This document shows, one piece after another, positions 26,291-36,443 of a stretch of DNA of 64,000 nt. Within the stretch, counting starts at the first letter, position 1. Each line of letters starts with the position of its first letter. Source of the stretch: Stieleria neptunia (GTDB lineage: Bacteria; Planctomycetota; Planctomycetia; Pirellulales; Pirellulaceae). Below the pieces are notes generated by a model, which was not told the DNA's origin, ran no database searches, and was given only the letters and a program-made list of their open reading frames with translations. The stretch lies in contig NZ_CP037423.1 in assembly GCF_007754155.1 (NCBI RefSeq), positions 8,800,938 through 8,864,937 of the forward strand, read 5' to 3'. The translations under genes were made by a program, and so were the position numbers.

Positions 26291-27811
26291 TCAATATTCG
26301 GCAGGACCGGTCTGGGCAATCTCCTCAGCCTCTTCCGAATCGACTTGCTTGGGGGCCTTGAACCCGAACAGCAAAATCAAATACAGGACCGCCATCGTCG
26401 CCGGAACCAAGGCCGTCACACGAATCGCCATTCGGCTGCCGTGCAACGTCGCTTCGGCAACCGGCTCGGCATCCACCGACGCAAAGTCCTTGTTCTCTTG
26501 CCACCACTTGTACTGCGCCCGCAATCCCTTGAACTCTTCTTCGTCGATGCGATCGCCGGCGATCTCGACGTCCGACACGATCGATTCGCCATTGTCGGCG
26601 AGCATCCCCGCCTTGGCACCGTCGATCCCAGTGATCGGAGGGAACACCAGGAACTGGTTTTCGTTGGGTGCTTTGACACGTTGGAACGTCTCCGGGGCAT
26701 TCTCCTGAATGTACTGCGAGGCAAAGTAGTCTTGCTTGTAGCCAATCCCCGGGCCGCCGAGCAAACCGGCGGATGTCATCCCGACAAATCCCATCAGGGC
26801 CATCGCGACGGTCGCACTTTGCGGGAATCGTTCCCCAACGACACCCAACATCGTGGGCCACAAGAACGTTTTGCCCAACGCGTAGACCGTGGCGGCGAAG
26901 AACATGAACGGCACGCTGTCACCGATGCTGATCAGATAAAGCCCAACGGCACCGGTGCAGGCGCTGATCAACAACAGCCCCAACGACGAGATCTTGTGCA
27001 CGATCGGCCCGGCAAAGAAACGCAGCCCGGTCATCAACAAGGACGTGTAGATGAACAACGCCGTCCCCAAGGTTGCACTCTTGAGAATGCCACTGGTGAT
27101 CTTGTTGATCCAACTGTCGGTCCCCAATTCCACGTACCCGACACAGGCGTGGGCGATCAACAGAATCACAAAGAACGGACCGATCAGCTTGGCAAACATC
27201 CCGCCGTAAGAAATCGCCCCCTGCTGGGCATCGGTCTGCGGAAACGGCTCTTTGACGGAGATGAATCCGTACATCGCGACGGGAATCAGATACGTCGCCA
27301 ACAGGATCTCCCATCCCACGCTGCCCTTGAGGAACACGATCAGCCCGCCGAGCACGAGCCCGGCCGGCCATCCGGCGTGCAAGATGTTCAAGTAGTGCGT
27401 CTTCTGTTCCGGATAGATCGCCGCGGTCAGCGGGTTGATGACCGCCTCGCAAATGCCGTTGCCGAACGCAAAAATAAACGCCGACCAAAACAAGACGCTG
27501 TAGACTGCGTCCTTGCCCGCCGCGTTAAACACCGGCGTCGCCGAAAACAGCATGACCGCCGAGATCAAGTGGCACGCCATCGCGATCACCAACAGCGTCT
27601 TGTAGCCGACAAAGTCGACCAACAAGCCCGCGAACAGAATCACCAGACCAAACCCCAGCAACCCCCCGCCGGTGATCTGGCCAAGCTCGGTCATCGTGAA
27701 TCCGTACTGCTTTGACCAAACATCCAACAGTCCTGCCCGGACGGCAAATCCGATCCCTGCGGCAACCAGGGTCAGAAACCCTGCGGTGAGAAGCTTTTTC
27801 CGGTTTTCCAT
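26291..27811 (-). CDS. MFS transporter of the FucP/sugar-permease type with a long soluble insert
   Basis: 506 residues with about 12 hydrophobic helices. Helices 1-6 begin KLLTAGFLTLVAAGIGFAVR and include the typical NPLTAAIYPEQKTHYLNILHA region of the fucose/glucose-galactose permease branch of MFS. After about helix 10 there is a soluble insert of roughly 110 residues (from GYKQDYFASQYIQENAPE to LHGSRMA) rich in acidic residues, then two final hydrophobic segments. The insert is unusual for MFS proteins and could be a periplasmic or cytoplasmic sensor. The substrate is unknown; sugar-type cargo is only a family guess. Confidence 0.85.
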   Translation of the reverse strand: MENRKKLLTAGFLTLVAAGIGFAVRAGLLDVWSKQYGFTMTELGQITGGGLLGFGLVILFAGLLVDFVGYKTLLVIAMACHLISAVMLFSATPVFNAAGKDAVYSVLFWSAFIFAFGNGICEAVINPLTAAIYPEQKTHYLNILHAGWPAGLVLGGLIVFLKGSVGWEILLATYLIPVAMYGFISVKEPFPQTDAQQGAISYGGMFAKLIGPFFVILLIAHACVGYVELGTDSWINKITSGILKSATLGTALFIYTSLLMTGLRFFAGPIVHKISSLGLLLISACTGAVGLYLISIGDSVPFMFFAATVYALGKTFLWPTMLGVVGERFPQSATVAMALMGFVGMTSAGLLGGPGIGYKQDYFASQYIQENAPETFQRVKAPNENQFLVFPPITGIDGAKAGMLADNGESIVSDVEIAGDRIDEEEFKGLRAQYKWWQENKDFASVDAEPVAEATLHGSRMAIRVTALVPATMAVLYLILLFGFKAPKQVDSEEAEEIAQTGPAEY

Positions 27812-28005
27812 CGTCAGTATCTATACGGGGGGAGGAGAGAATTGGAAGGCGGTCGAGATGCTGCCACTATTGGTCAGCGAAGTCAAGCAATCACGGCGTT
27901 AAATGACCGAACGCCAAACCTAATCCCCACGGCCCCCCGTCGCCACTAGCACCCCCGCTATACTCCCCGCAGAAGTCAAAAATTGTGCCAAAAGACGCGT
28001 CCATC

Positions 28006-28063
28006 GTTGGTGCCCAGGCTTCAGCCGCCTCCGCGACTTGGCGGCTAAAGCCTGCACACCAAC
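28006..28063. repeat. Palindromic repeat, family H (GGCTTCAGCCGCC)
   Basis: GTTGGTGCCCAGGCTTCAGC followed by CGCC pairs with GGCGGCTAAAGCCTGCACAC followed by CAAC around a ten-base loop. It lies in the 363-base gap between divergent MFS and glutathione peroxidase genes, where no gene is seen. Confidence 0.8.
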
Positions 28064-28174
28064 AAAAGCCCAACAGCAACCAACACCGAACTCTCTTTCA
28101 CCACTCTCCTTGACTTTCCAGCCAATCTGCAACAATCCCCCCAAAGTCCCTCCCCACCTCAAAGCGAGTTCCCC

Positions 28175-28753
28175 ATGCGACTGATCCTCTCTGCCGTCCT
28201 CTGTCTCGGAGCCTTGACCACGATGTCCCACGCCGACGAAGCCCCCCAGGGCGAACACCAGCACGACCATGAATGCGCCCTCGACTTCAAAATGAAGAAC
28301 ATCGACGGCAAACAGGTCGACTTGGAGGATTACGAGGGGAACGTCGTGCTGATCGTCAACACCGCCAGCCAGTGCGGCCTGACACCGCAATATGCCGGCC
28401 TGGAAGAGCTGTACGGCAAGTACAAGGGAAAAGGCTTCGTCGTCCTCGGATTCCCCTGCAACCAATTCGGCGGCCAGGAGCCCGGCACTGAGGCGGAAAT
28501 CAAGGAATTTTGCAACTCACGCTACAACGTGTCCTTCCCCATGTTCAGCAAGATCAATGTCAACGGAGACGACGCCACGCCGCTGTACCAATACCTGACC
28601 AGCAAGGACGTCAAACCGGCCGGAAAAGGCAACGTCAGTTGGAACTTTGAAAAATTCCTGATCGACCGAGAAGGCAATCTGATCAACCGCTTCGCCCCAC
28701 CGACCAAACCCAACGACACGGAATTGGTCAAAGCGATCGAAGCCCAGCTTTAG
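28175..28753 (+). CDS. Exported glutathione peroxidase-like thiol peroxidase
   Basis: 192 residues with a signal peptide (RLILSAVLCLGALTTMSHA) and a short His-rich mature start (GEHQHDHEC). The catalytic Cys67 is in VNTASQCGLT, the Gln is in PCNQFGGQEPG, and the Trp and Asn are in VSWNFEKFLIDREG, so the whole C-Q-W-N tetrad is present. The Cys rather than selenocysteine form is typically thioredoxin-driven and reduces peroxides in the envelope space. The superoxide dismutase gene follows 357 bases later on the same strand, forming an oxidative stress pair across a repeat-filled gap. Confidence 0.92.
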   Translation: MRLILSAVLCLGALTTMSHADEAPQGEHQHDHECALDFKMKNIDGKQVDLEDYEGNVVLIVNTASQCGLTPQYAGLEELYGKYKGKGFVVLGFPCNQFGGQEPGTEAEIKEFCNSRYNVSFPMFSKINVNGDDATPLYQYLTSKDVKPAGKGNVSWNFEKFLIDREGNLINRFAPPTKPNDTELVKAIEAQL

Positions 28754-29110
28754 GCGCCGCGGTCCACCTAAGGGGTCGGCGGATGCGGTACGACGTCCCT
28801 TCCCGGGCGTCGCGGACAACCTGTACGACGTCCCTTCCGGGGCGTCGCGGTGAGTCCTACCGACGACGGCCCGGAAGGGCCATCGTACATCAGCAAAGCG
28901 ATCGCCTTAAGCTGGACGGTCTCTGAAGCCGAAACACCAGCGCGGGCGCGCAAATCATCTGTCGCTGGCCCCCAATCGCCACGACCCACTTGCGCACGGT
29001 TGCCACGGTCGTTATCGTTTTGGAGAAGAGGTCTCGCCCCCAAGTGTGGGACGAAATCAATGCGAGACGAATCACTGAACAAACCACCCTCTACTCGGAG
29101 AAAGCTCGCA
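28754..29110 (+). other. 357-base intergenic region between glutathione peroxidase and SOD
   Basis: No gene is seen. It holds the family B repeat cluster near its left end and must carry the SOD promoter. The frame of SOD is open through part of it, but that stretch is repeat-derived. Confidence 0.5.
28788..28888. repeat. Repeat family B cluster (TACGACGTCCCTTCCGGG type)
   Basis: Two direct copies of TACGACGTCCCTTCC with G-rich ends are followed by the hairpin half CGACGACGGCCCGGAAGGGC. It resembles the pairs at 23061 and 31297. Confidence 0.75.
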
Positions 29111-29734
<624 letters not shown>

Positions 29735-30413
29735 TCGCGGCCGAACTCAACGGCACGCCGCCACGCATCAAGTTCATAGAAAACCCTCCTGCGTGCAGGT
29801 CGTGCAGTTCTTGAGTCGTCGAATTCAAAGGGGTTTCGCCACTCTCCCCCTGGGAGAGTCGAGCGTAGCGAGGAGAGGGTTCTCGTTGCTGCTTCGAACG
29901 CGAATCTGGCAGCTAAAGTAAAACTCGCGATTCACCGTTCGCCCCCCGCTGCGATCGCCCCTCCTGCCAGAAGGGCGGCTTCAATACGGCTCGACCTCTG
30001 TGCGGGAGAGTGTCTTTGAAAAGCTGCTCAACCTCGCTGTCCCCGGGGCTTTGACCGTCGCAACAAAACCCACCGATGGCAGCGCGAACCCACGGATTCT
30101 TTGCCGCGCCCCATCTCGGGAACGAATTGGTGTCGCCAACGCATTGGTGCCGCCCACCCTCTACGTTTCACTCTCTACGTGTTCTTGAGCCCGCGCGCGT
30201 GGCACGGAGGCTTCGTCGGTGTGGGATCAGTCGTTTCAGAACGTGCACAAGTTGCAACACGAACGTGAACGAAATATCATTGCCCTCACCTTCACACCCC
30301 TCCGGAAGGCCAGCCACCACCCCTCCGGTACTGTGAATCCCCCTTTTTTAGCTAGTGAGCTTCGGCCGAGTCGACCGCGCCCACTTAGCCCTCCCCCACA
30401 CGCGAGAGAACGA
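29735..30413. other. 679-base intergenic region, includes a family D repeat
   Basis: No credible gene. A family D unit (CCCCTGGGAGAGTCGAGCGT, AGCGAGGAGAGGG) lies at 29841-29880. The base composition drops towards the right end near the PEP-CTERM gene. No promoter chosen. Confidence 0.5.
29841..29880. repeat. Repeat family D, copy near SOD
   Basis: CTCTCCCCCTGGGAGAGTCG followed by AGCGTAGCGAGGAGAGGG, with internal complementarity, matching the units near 21.3 and 63.2 kb. Confidence 0.65.
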
Positions 30414-31235
30414 ATGAGAAAGCGACTTACAGTTTTGGCCCTAGGACTTTCCTTGATCTGGTCGTCGCAGCAATTGAGCGCCGGAACGATTTTCAGTCAA
30501 GGATTTGAGACCGACACCAACGGATGGTTTGACGAGAGCAGCACTTGGACCGGGAGCCTGCAACAGGTCTCATCGGGGACCAATGGAATCGCATCGAGTT
30601 CAGGATCCTTCCATGCCACGGCAAGTCAAACCACCACCCCAGGGCCTGGCCTCTCCGGCCCCTTCTCCAATTTTGCCGACTCCAACAGCGACACCGCCTG
30701 GCCCGGCGGCATTCGCGTTGCCGTTGACATCTATCTAGACACAAGCTGGGCATTTGGCGAAGGTTTTGATTACTCGACTGCAATGAGCAGTTCATCGGGT
30801 GCCCATCAACAAGATTTCATCTTTCACGTCACAAAGGATACGTCGACCGGCGACCTCTTGGTCGGCGGCAGCAATAACACGAACTTTGATCCGCGTGAAG
30901 ATCTGGAGACCCTCAATCACTTCGTCGTGACAAGTAGCGGCTGGTACACCTTTGAGCACATCTTCCGCGAAGAATCAGGCGATCTGTTTGCCGATCTCAA
31001 TTTGCTGGACAGCAGCGGATCACTTCTGTTTACAGAAACCCGAACCGGTGGCGACCCGATCGCAACCACTGGCGGTGCCCGATATTCGTGGTTCACAAAT
31101 ATCGACATCAATGGCGGAATCGCAATCGACAACCATGTGCTGCAACATGTTCCCGAGCCATCCTCGTTCGCGATATTCGCTACCGGATTGATGGGGCTGG
31201 CACTGCGACGACCGCGGCAGCGTAAGAACGCTTAG
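30414..31235 (+). CDS. PEP-CTERM sorting-signal protein
   Basis: 273 residues. A signal peptide (MRKRLTVLALGLSLIWSSQQ) is followed by a Ser/Thr/Gly-rich beta domain of about 215 residues, probably a jelly-roll or LamG-like surface domain, and a C-terminal PEP-CTERM tripartite signal: VPEPSS, hydrophobic FAIFATGLMGLAL, then basic RRPRQRKN. Such proteins are cleaved by exosortase and placed at the surface. The sequence is lower in GC than neighbours and uses more A/T-ending codons, a sign of separate origin. A terminator-like hairpin follows at 31263. ATG 30414 is preferred over the longer open frame. Confidence 0.9.
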   Translation: MRKRLTVLALGLSLIWSSQQLSAGTIFSQGFETDTNGWFDESSTWTGSLQQVSSGTNGIASSSGSFHATASQTTTPGPGLSGPFSNFADSNSDTAWPGGIRVAVDIYLDTSWAFGEGFDYSTAMSSSSGAHQQDFIFHVTKDTSTGDLLVGGSNNTNFDPREDLETLNHFVVTSSGWYTFEHIFREESGDLFADLNLLDSSGSLLFTETRTGGDPIATTGGARYSWFTNIDINGGIAIDNHVLQHVPEPSSFAIFATGLMGLALRRPRQRKNA

Positions 31236-31262
31236 CAGATTGGTCTCAACGACCAGTACTTT

Positions 31263-31287
31263 GCCCGGGGTCTGTCCCCGGGTTTTG
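31263..31287 (+). terminator. Terminator-like hairpin after the PEP-CTERM gene
   Basis: CCCGGGG and CCCCGGG pair around a TCTGT loop, and TTTTGG follows. It is 28 bases past the stop codon. The short T-run makes it a moderate candidate. Confidence 0.6.
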
Positions 31288-31296
31288 GACCTAAAG

Positions 31297-31323
31297 ACGA
31301 CGGCCCGGAAGGGCCGTCGTACG
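31297..31323. repeat. Palindromic repeat, family B, single perfect copy
   Basis: ACGACGGCCC and GGGCCGTCGT flank a GGAA centre. It is the most perfect copy of family B in the window. Confidence 0.8.
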
Positions 31324-31359
31324 TAACGGCGTCTCACAAATCAAGCGGAATAGCGGCCA

Positions 31360-33417
31360 CTAATTCCCTGGAAAACCGGGTATCTGCATGTTCTGCATTC
31401 CCGGCGGCATGGCGGCCCGATTGGGTGCGGCGTTGCCGGAGGTGTCGAACAGTTCTTCACGACTGATTCGCAGCTTGGAATAGGTCGCCTCGGGAATCAC
31501 GTAGTACCAGTCGGCGAAACGCTCGTTGAGCGCCTGGCTGGTCAGCCGTGCCTGCTGGAGCTTCTCCTTGCGGTCTTCCAGCTTGCGTTCGTTTTCCTTG
31601 GTGATCTTCTCTTGCACCGCGGCCAACCGTTCCAGTTTTTCCTCTTCGGTCTCTTCGACTTCGGCTGAGGGTGCATCGCTGGCAGCCGGCTCTGGCATTT
31701 CAGCGGGCTCGGTTGTTTCAGCGGGCTTGCTGTCGCCCTCGTCGCTCGCCACTTCTTCGCCGCCTTCCTCAGACGCTTGCCCGTCGACTTCTTCCTGGGC
31801 TTCACCGACGGTGGTCGATTCGCCTTCGCCGCTGGCATCGGTCTCACCCGCCGCAGGCTCGACGTCGTCGCCAGAGTCAGCGGATTCGGTTGCTTCGGGC
31901 TCGGCCGGCTCCGTTTCCGTGCTCGCTTCTTCGCCGTCTTTCTCAGCGGGCGATTCCGCCGCAGCGTCTTCTTTCGGGGCGACTTCCGTTTCAACCACTT
32001 CCTTCGAATCGGCCGGTTCTTCGGTCGCTGGTTCTTCGGTCGCGGCTTGCGGTTCGGCTGCTTTCATTTCCGGCGTCGCCGGGGCAGGCTCTGCGGCCGG
32101 ATTCAGTTCCGTGGGCAAGGTTTCGTCCGCCGGCGGCGCCGGCTTGTCGAGCGCGTCCAACTCTTCGAGCGTTTGGGGGATCGGCTTCAATTCAGGCACC
32201 GGGAATTTCGACTCATCGACGACGGTGCTGACCATCAAGTAGCGATTCACGCCGCCGGAGCCATCGCTGCCATCGGCCGATGAGGCGTCGTCCTCATCAC
32301 CCTTGTCATCGTCGGCGATCCCGCTGATGTTGCCGAACCGCAAGATGTACTTGACGCCGTCCTTGGTCGTCGCCGTCAGCTCGCCGTTGGCGGACAGGAT
32401 TTCGATTTCGCGATTGGGGCCCAGTGGAACCGGGATGAACCCTCGCCCGGCAAGCTGATTGGCGGCTTCTTGGTCGGCCGCAAAGTCTTTGTCGGCCTTC
32501 AGGTTGGCGCTGATGCCTTCGGGCTTGCGATTGACGTCGACGAACTTCAAGTCATCCAGTGCGTTGGCGAGGTCGTTTAACTTTTGCGAGTTCAGCTCTT
32601 TGCCTGGTTCAACCGGAACCAAGGTCGGCTCGGCCAACGGATTGGTCTTGTCGTATTCCTTCAGCGCCGTCAGCGTCCACGTGGTGTTGTCTTTGGCCAA
32701 TTCGACGTCGTAATTCTTCGTCAACGAAACGCCTTGCAAACCCAACGAAGCGTTGTAGTCCTTCAGTTCGACGTTGTCGATGTCGATGCTGCTCAGCTGC
32801 AGCAGGTCTTCTTCGATCCACTCTTGGAATTCGGTCGACAGCGGGGTGTCGTCCAGCTTGACCACATAGACCGGGTCTTGCCCCGGCTTGCGAACGTAGA
32901 CCTGGCCTTCCTGTCCCTTGACTTCGTTGCCGACGATCAGTGATGCGAGCACCTTTTGCGAACTGTCCTTGAACGTGACCAATCGCCCGACGCCTTCGTC
33001 ACCCGGCTCCAGATCCTCGAGCTTTGGCTCCACCACTCCCATCCCGGGGTGATCTTCGGGGTTGTCGGTGGGCACGTCCAAGACGTCCAGACCGACCAGG
33101 GCATTGGCAGAATCGCGCATTTGCTCGATCGCGTCGGCCGGGTAGCCGCCCTTGGACGGGATCGTCCACAGACCGGACTCGGCGTCCTTGCGGACTTCGA
33201 AATTCTTGAGTTCACCTTGGGCTTCGTTGAAGGTGACAATCTTCAAACTGGCCGCGGTCAGCGGATCTTTGAACTCGGAGAACAGCGGAGTCCCGATCAC
33301 GCTGCCGATATCCCCCCCGTCATCGTTGTTGGACGAAGGCCAGGAGACGATCGCAGCGATCAATGCCACCACGGCAGCGACGCCCCAGAAAATTCCGGTC
33401 TTTTGTGTTTCGTTCAC
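31360..33417 (-). CDS. DUF4340 protein, third gene of the Gld-type ABC operon
   Basis: About 685 residues. One N-terminal membrane helix (IFWGVAAVVALIAAIVSW) is followed by a beta-rich DUF4340 domain (seen as KNFEVRKDAESGLWTIPSKG and QGVSLTKNYDVELAKDN). From about residue 375 the chain becomes a very acidic Ala/Glu/Pro/Thr-rich linker of roughly 220 residues with repeated EPA/ETE-like units, then a lysine-rich coiled coil (VQEKITKENERKLEDRKEKL) and a short C-terminal part with Pro/Met. DUF4340 genes lie next to GldF/GldG-type genes in many bacteria. GTG 33417 has a GAGAG ahead and is preferred over TTG 33423. Confidence 0.85.
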   Translation of the reverse strand: MNETQKTGIFWGVAAVVALIAAIVSWPSSNNDDGGDIGSVIGTPLFSEFKDPLTAASLKIVTFNEAQGELKNFEVRKDAESGLWTIPSKGGYPADAIEQMRDSANALVGLDVLDVPTDNPEDHPGMGVVEPKLEDLEPGDEGVGRLVTFKDSSQKVLASLIVGNEVKGQEGQVYVRKPGQDPVYVVKLDDTPLSTEFQEWIEEDLLQLSSIDIDNVELKDYNASLGLQGVSLTKNYDVELAKDNTTWTLTALKEYDKTNPLAEPTLVPVEPGKELNSQKLNDLANALDDLKFVDVNRKPEGISANLKADKDFAADQEAANQLAGRGFIPVPLGPNREIEILSANGELTATTKDGVKYILRFGNISGIADDDKGDEDDASSADGSDGSGGVNRYLMVSTVVDESKFPVPELKPIPQTLEELDALDKPAPPADETLPTELNPAAEPAPATPEMKAAEPQAATEEPATEEPADSKEVVETEVAPKEDAAAESPAEKDGEEASTETEPAEPEATESADSGDDVEPAAGETDASGEGESTTVGEAQEEVDGQASEEGGEEVASDEGDSKPAETTEPAEMPEPAASDAPSAEVEETEEEKLERLAAVQEKITKENERKLEDRKEKLQQARLTSQALNERFADWYYVIPEATYSKLRISREELFDTSGNAAPNRAAMPPGMQNMQIPGFPGN

Positions 33418-33503
33418 CGTCAAATCTCTCGTAACGAACGTGTTGACGCTTTATGGAAAGGTGAGTGCGTGCGGCCGACAGAGACTGCGACGCTGGGATC
33501 AAA

Positions 33504-36407
33504 TTATTTCAGCCGCGACTTGCTGATGTTTTCGCGTTCTCGCAATCGGCGCGAGGCAAACACGACGACGCCGACGATCAGCGGGGGGATGCAGGGCAAC
33601 GCAACCGCATAGGCTTTGACCTTGTTTTGGATCGCCGTGACCTGCTGGTCGGACTCGCGTTGAATCTTGGCGATGTTCCGCTCGGCTTCGCGTTCGAACT
33701 TCTCGCGTTTGACCGCAAGCGCCCGCTGCAGCCGTTCGGACTTTGTCTGGTATTCGATCGATTTGGCATCGATCAGCGGCCTTGGGATGCTGCCGTCCTT
33801 GCTCTTCTTCTGCAACTCGGTGACTTCCTCTCGCAACTCCTTGAGCTGCTCATCACGGGCCTCTTCCGCCTCACGAATCGCTTCTTCGGATTGCCGTTGA
33901 AACTCCTTTCGTTTGGCGCGGACATCCATGCTGGCGGTTTCTTTCACCGCATCGATCATCTTCAAACTGGCGAAGATCGGTTCGTGTTTCCGAACGTCGA
34001 TAAAGTCCGTCTCTCCGGTCAACCAATCGATCGTGTTGAGCAAGAACGTGACGTTTTGGAACTGGAATCGCAGATCGGTTGCTTGATTCGGGTCGGCACG
34101 AATCTGCAGGAACACGGGCAACATCAGATCGATGTCGGCCACATAAGCGACGCGGATCGGGTTTTCGTCCCCTCCGGATCCGCCCTCTGCCTCGGCCGAC
34201 GGATCGGCGGCGGTCTGCTTGCCTTCGACCGTCATCGCCAACACCTGGTTAGGCGACGGACCTTCGATGGCACCAGACAATCCTTCCATCCCGGTCTGCA
34301 TCAGCTGCACCAGTTTGGTGACCGGCAGCGTTCCGCTGGCCGTTCCGGTGGCCAGCAACGGCGTGTGCGTCAACGTCGCACCGTCGGCCGGCTGGACCGT
34401 TCCGGCGTAGAGTGCCAACACCTGGCGCAGCCCATCGGTGATCGGACTAGCGGCGCTGAGAGCCTGGCCGGGCTCGACACCGGGGGCGTTTTCATCGATG
34501 AACGACCAGAACGGATCGACGTTCATGTCCAGGTTCGGATAGGGATTAAAATCCTGCCAAACGATGTCGCTGTTGTAATACTGGACGCCGGGCGAGCCGG
34601 TGCTTTTCAGTTCCAAGATGTCCCACAGCTCGCGAATGTCACCCTTGGGTTGCTGCCCGCCGCCGCCCATGCCGAACATGCCACCGGGTTGCTGCTTGGG
34701 CTCTCCCGTGGCCGTGATGTCTTGACGGGCAAAGGGCAGCGGGTCTTCGAAGACCGCCGTGGGCACGCCCGCCTTGATCGCCTCCAGCAGCCGTTCGAAC
34801 TGCGGCGGTGCGAGCGAGGACGGCTGGACCACGAACAAGGCATCGTAGACGCCGGGACCGATCGGAGCTTCCAAGCTGACCTCTTCCACCTCGTATTGCT
34901 TGCTCAGCTCATCGACCAAGGGGTGCTTTTCGATCGGTCGCATTTGCATGCCGGCCATCGACATGCCGCCCATCAACTGGGCATCGGTGCGGACGATGCC
35001 GACACGTTTGCGTTCGCCGCGTGCGACGGTGTTGATCGACCGGACCAATTCATACTCGACCGGAATGCCGTACTCAAAAATCGGCACCACGACCTTCTCC
35101 AGGCCGGCCCGGAACGCGGCCCCCATGATGATTCGTTTTTGCTGATACGAACCCTGTTCGCGAACCATTCGCGTGACCGGTTCGATCCCGAAACGATCGG
35201 CTGCCTCGGCCGCTTCGTCGCTGAACAAATCGATTTCATCAAACAGATTGACTTCGATCGTTCGTCCGCTGGCGGCGGCTTCGCTTTGAAACTCTTTCAA
35301 CAAGTTGACCAACTCGTAGCGGGTCCGGGCGTACATCTCGGGAATGTCTTTGCTGATGTACGCGTCGATCTTGATCGGCCGATCGGACTCCAGGTTTTGG
35401 ATCAATTTGGTCGTCGCCGGGGCCAGCGAACTGACTTGGCCTTCGGTCATGTCATGGCGAACGATGTCGCGGTTGCGGAACAAGACGACGGCGCTGGCGG
35501 TGACCACCACCAGGGCGATGATCCGGCCCAGATAGTGATACGCCATGGTGTTGCCGTCTTTGCCGCCGGTCCAGTGACGACGGCCGATCAGCACCATGCA
35601 CATGTAGAGCGCGACCACGGTGACCAGGACAAAGTAAATCGTCGAGGACGTGCTGATCACGCCGCGGCCGAAATCGTCGAACGGCCGGGCGATCCCGCTT
35701 TCTTTGATCAGTTCGGCAAAGTTGATCCCGAACACCGCTTCGCCGCTGCCGACCACCGAATCGGCCAGCGAAGCGAATGCCAACGGTGCGTTGAACAACG
35801 CCCCCAAGATGAATCCGACGGTCAGGTTGCCGGTCAAGAACGACGCGACCATCCCAATCGCGATCATCGTGACCCCGACGAACCAGTACCCGATGTACGT
35901 GGTGAAGATCAGCCCCGTGTCCAGTCCGCCGTCGGTCAGAATCGTCAATGTGACAAAGGTGCTCAACTGCGAGAACAACAGCGAGGCGGTGAAAATCGCC
36001 GCGGCGGCCATGTACTTTCCGATCACGATGTCGAAATCGTCCGCCGGCAGCGTCAGCAACAACTCATCCGTCCCGGCGCGCCGCTCTTCGGCCCAGATGC
36101 TCATCGTGATCGCCGGAATGAACACCAGCATGATCAGCGGGTACCAGTAATTCAGCTGGTCCAGCGTCGCCAGGTTTTGGTTAAAGAACTCGTAAGGCCA
36201 AAACGCGGCGACCGACGTCAGGAAGACGAAGATGCACAGAAACACGTAGCCGGTCGGGTTACTGAAGTAGCCGACGAAGTTGCGTTTCATGACCGCAAAG
36301 GCGGCGCGTTTGGTTCCGGCGACCAAGCCGAAAACGGCCAACACGATGCACAGAAAAATGGCATCCATGACGACCAGGTTCAACAACGCGGCGATGTTGG
36401 GGTTCAT
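33504..36407 (-). CDS. Fused GldF-type permease and GldG-type protein
   Basis: 967 residues. The N-terminal 290 residues hold about eight membrane helices of an ABC-2 permease (GldF-like: MKRNFVGYFSNPTGYVFLC, SIWAEERRAGTDELLLTLP). A further helix at about 300 leads to a GldG-type region (MTEGQVSSLAPATTKLIQNL then KIDAYISKDIPEMYARTRYE), a beta-rich middle and a coiled coil near the end (EEARDEQLKELREEVTELQK) followed by one C-terminal helix. In Flavobacterium GldF and GldG are separate subunits of a gliding ABC complex; here they are one polypeptide. The order ATPase, fused subunit, DUF4340 makes a complete three-gene transporter of unknown cargo. Confidence 0.88.
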   Translation of the reverse strand: MNPNIAALLNLVVMDAIFLCIVLAVFGLVAGTKRAAFAVMKRNFVGYFSNPTGYVFLCIFVFLTSVAAFWPYEFFNQNLATLDQLNYWYPLIMLVFIPAITMSIWAEERRAGTDELLLTLPADDFDIVIGKYMAAAAIFTASLLFSQLSTFVTLTILTDGGLDTGLIFTTYIGYWFVGVTMIAIGMVASFLTGNLTVGFILGALFNAPLAFASLADSVVGSGEAVFGINFAELIKESGIARPFDDFGRGVISTSSTIYFVLVTVVALYMCMVLIGRRHWTGGKDGNTMAYHYLGRIIALVVVTASAVVLFRNRDIVRHDMTEGQVSSLAPATTKLIQNLESDRPIKIDAYISKDIPEMYARTRYELVNLLKEFQSEAAASGRTIEVNLFDEIDLFSDEAAEAADRFGIEPVTRMVREQGSYQQKRIIMGAAFRAGLEKVVVPIFEYGIPVEYELVRSINTVARGERKRVGIVRTDAQLMGGMSMAGMQMRPIEKHPLVDELSKQYEVEEVSLEAPIGPGVYDALFVVQPSSLAPPQFERLLEAIKAGVPTAVFEDPLPFARQDITATGEPKQQPGGMFGMGGGGQQPKGDIRELWDILELKSTGSPGVQYYNSDIVWQDFNPYPNLDMNVDPFWSFIDENAPGVEPGQALSAASPITDGLRQVLALYAGTVQPADGATLTHTPLLATGTASGTLPVTKLVQLMQTGMEGLSGAIEGPSPNQVLAMTVEGKQTAADPSAEAEGGSGGDENPIRVAYVADIDLMLPVFLQIRADPNQATDLRFQFQNVTFLLNTIDWLTGETDFIDVRKHEPIFASLKMIDAVKETASMDVRAKRKEFQRQSEEAIREAEEARDEQLKELREEVTELQKKSKDGSIPRPLIDAKSIEYQTKSERLQRALAVKREKFEREAERNIAKIQRESDQQVTAIQNKVKAYAVALPCIPPLIVGVVVFASRRLRERENISKSRLK

Positions 36408-36443
36408 AGCGAATCGGGCAGAGAAGGTGTGGGGTGGGATACA

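Noticed and set aside
30000..30336. Small plus-strand frames before the PEP-CTERM gene
   Set aside because: No start signals and mixed composition; they overlap each other in different frames.
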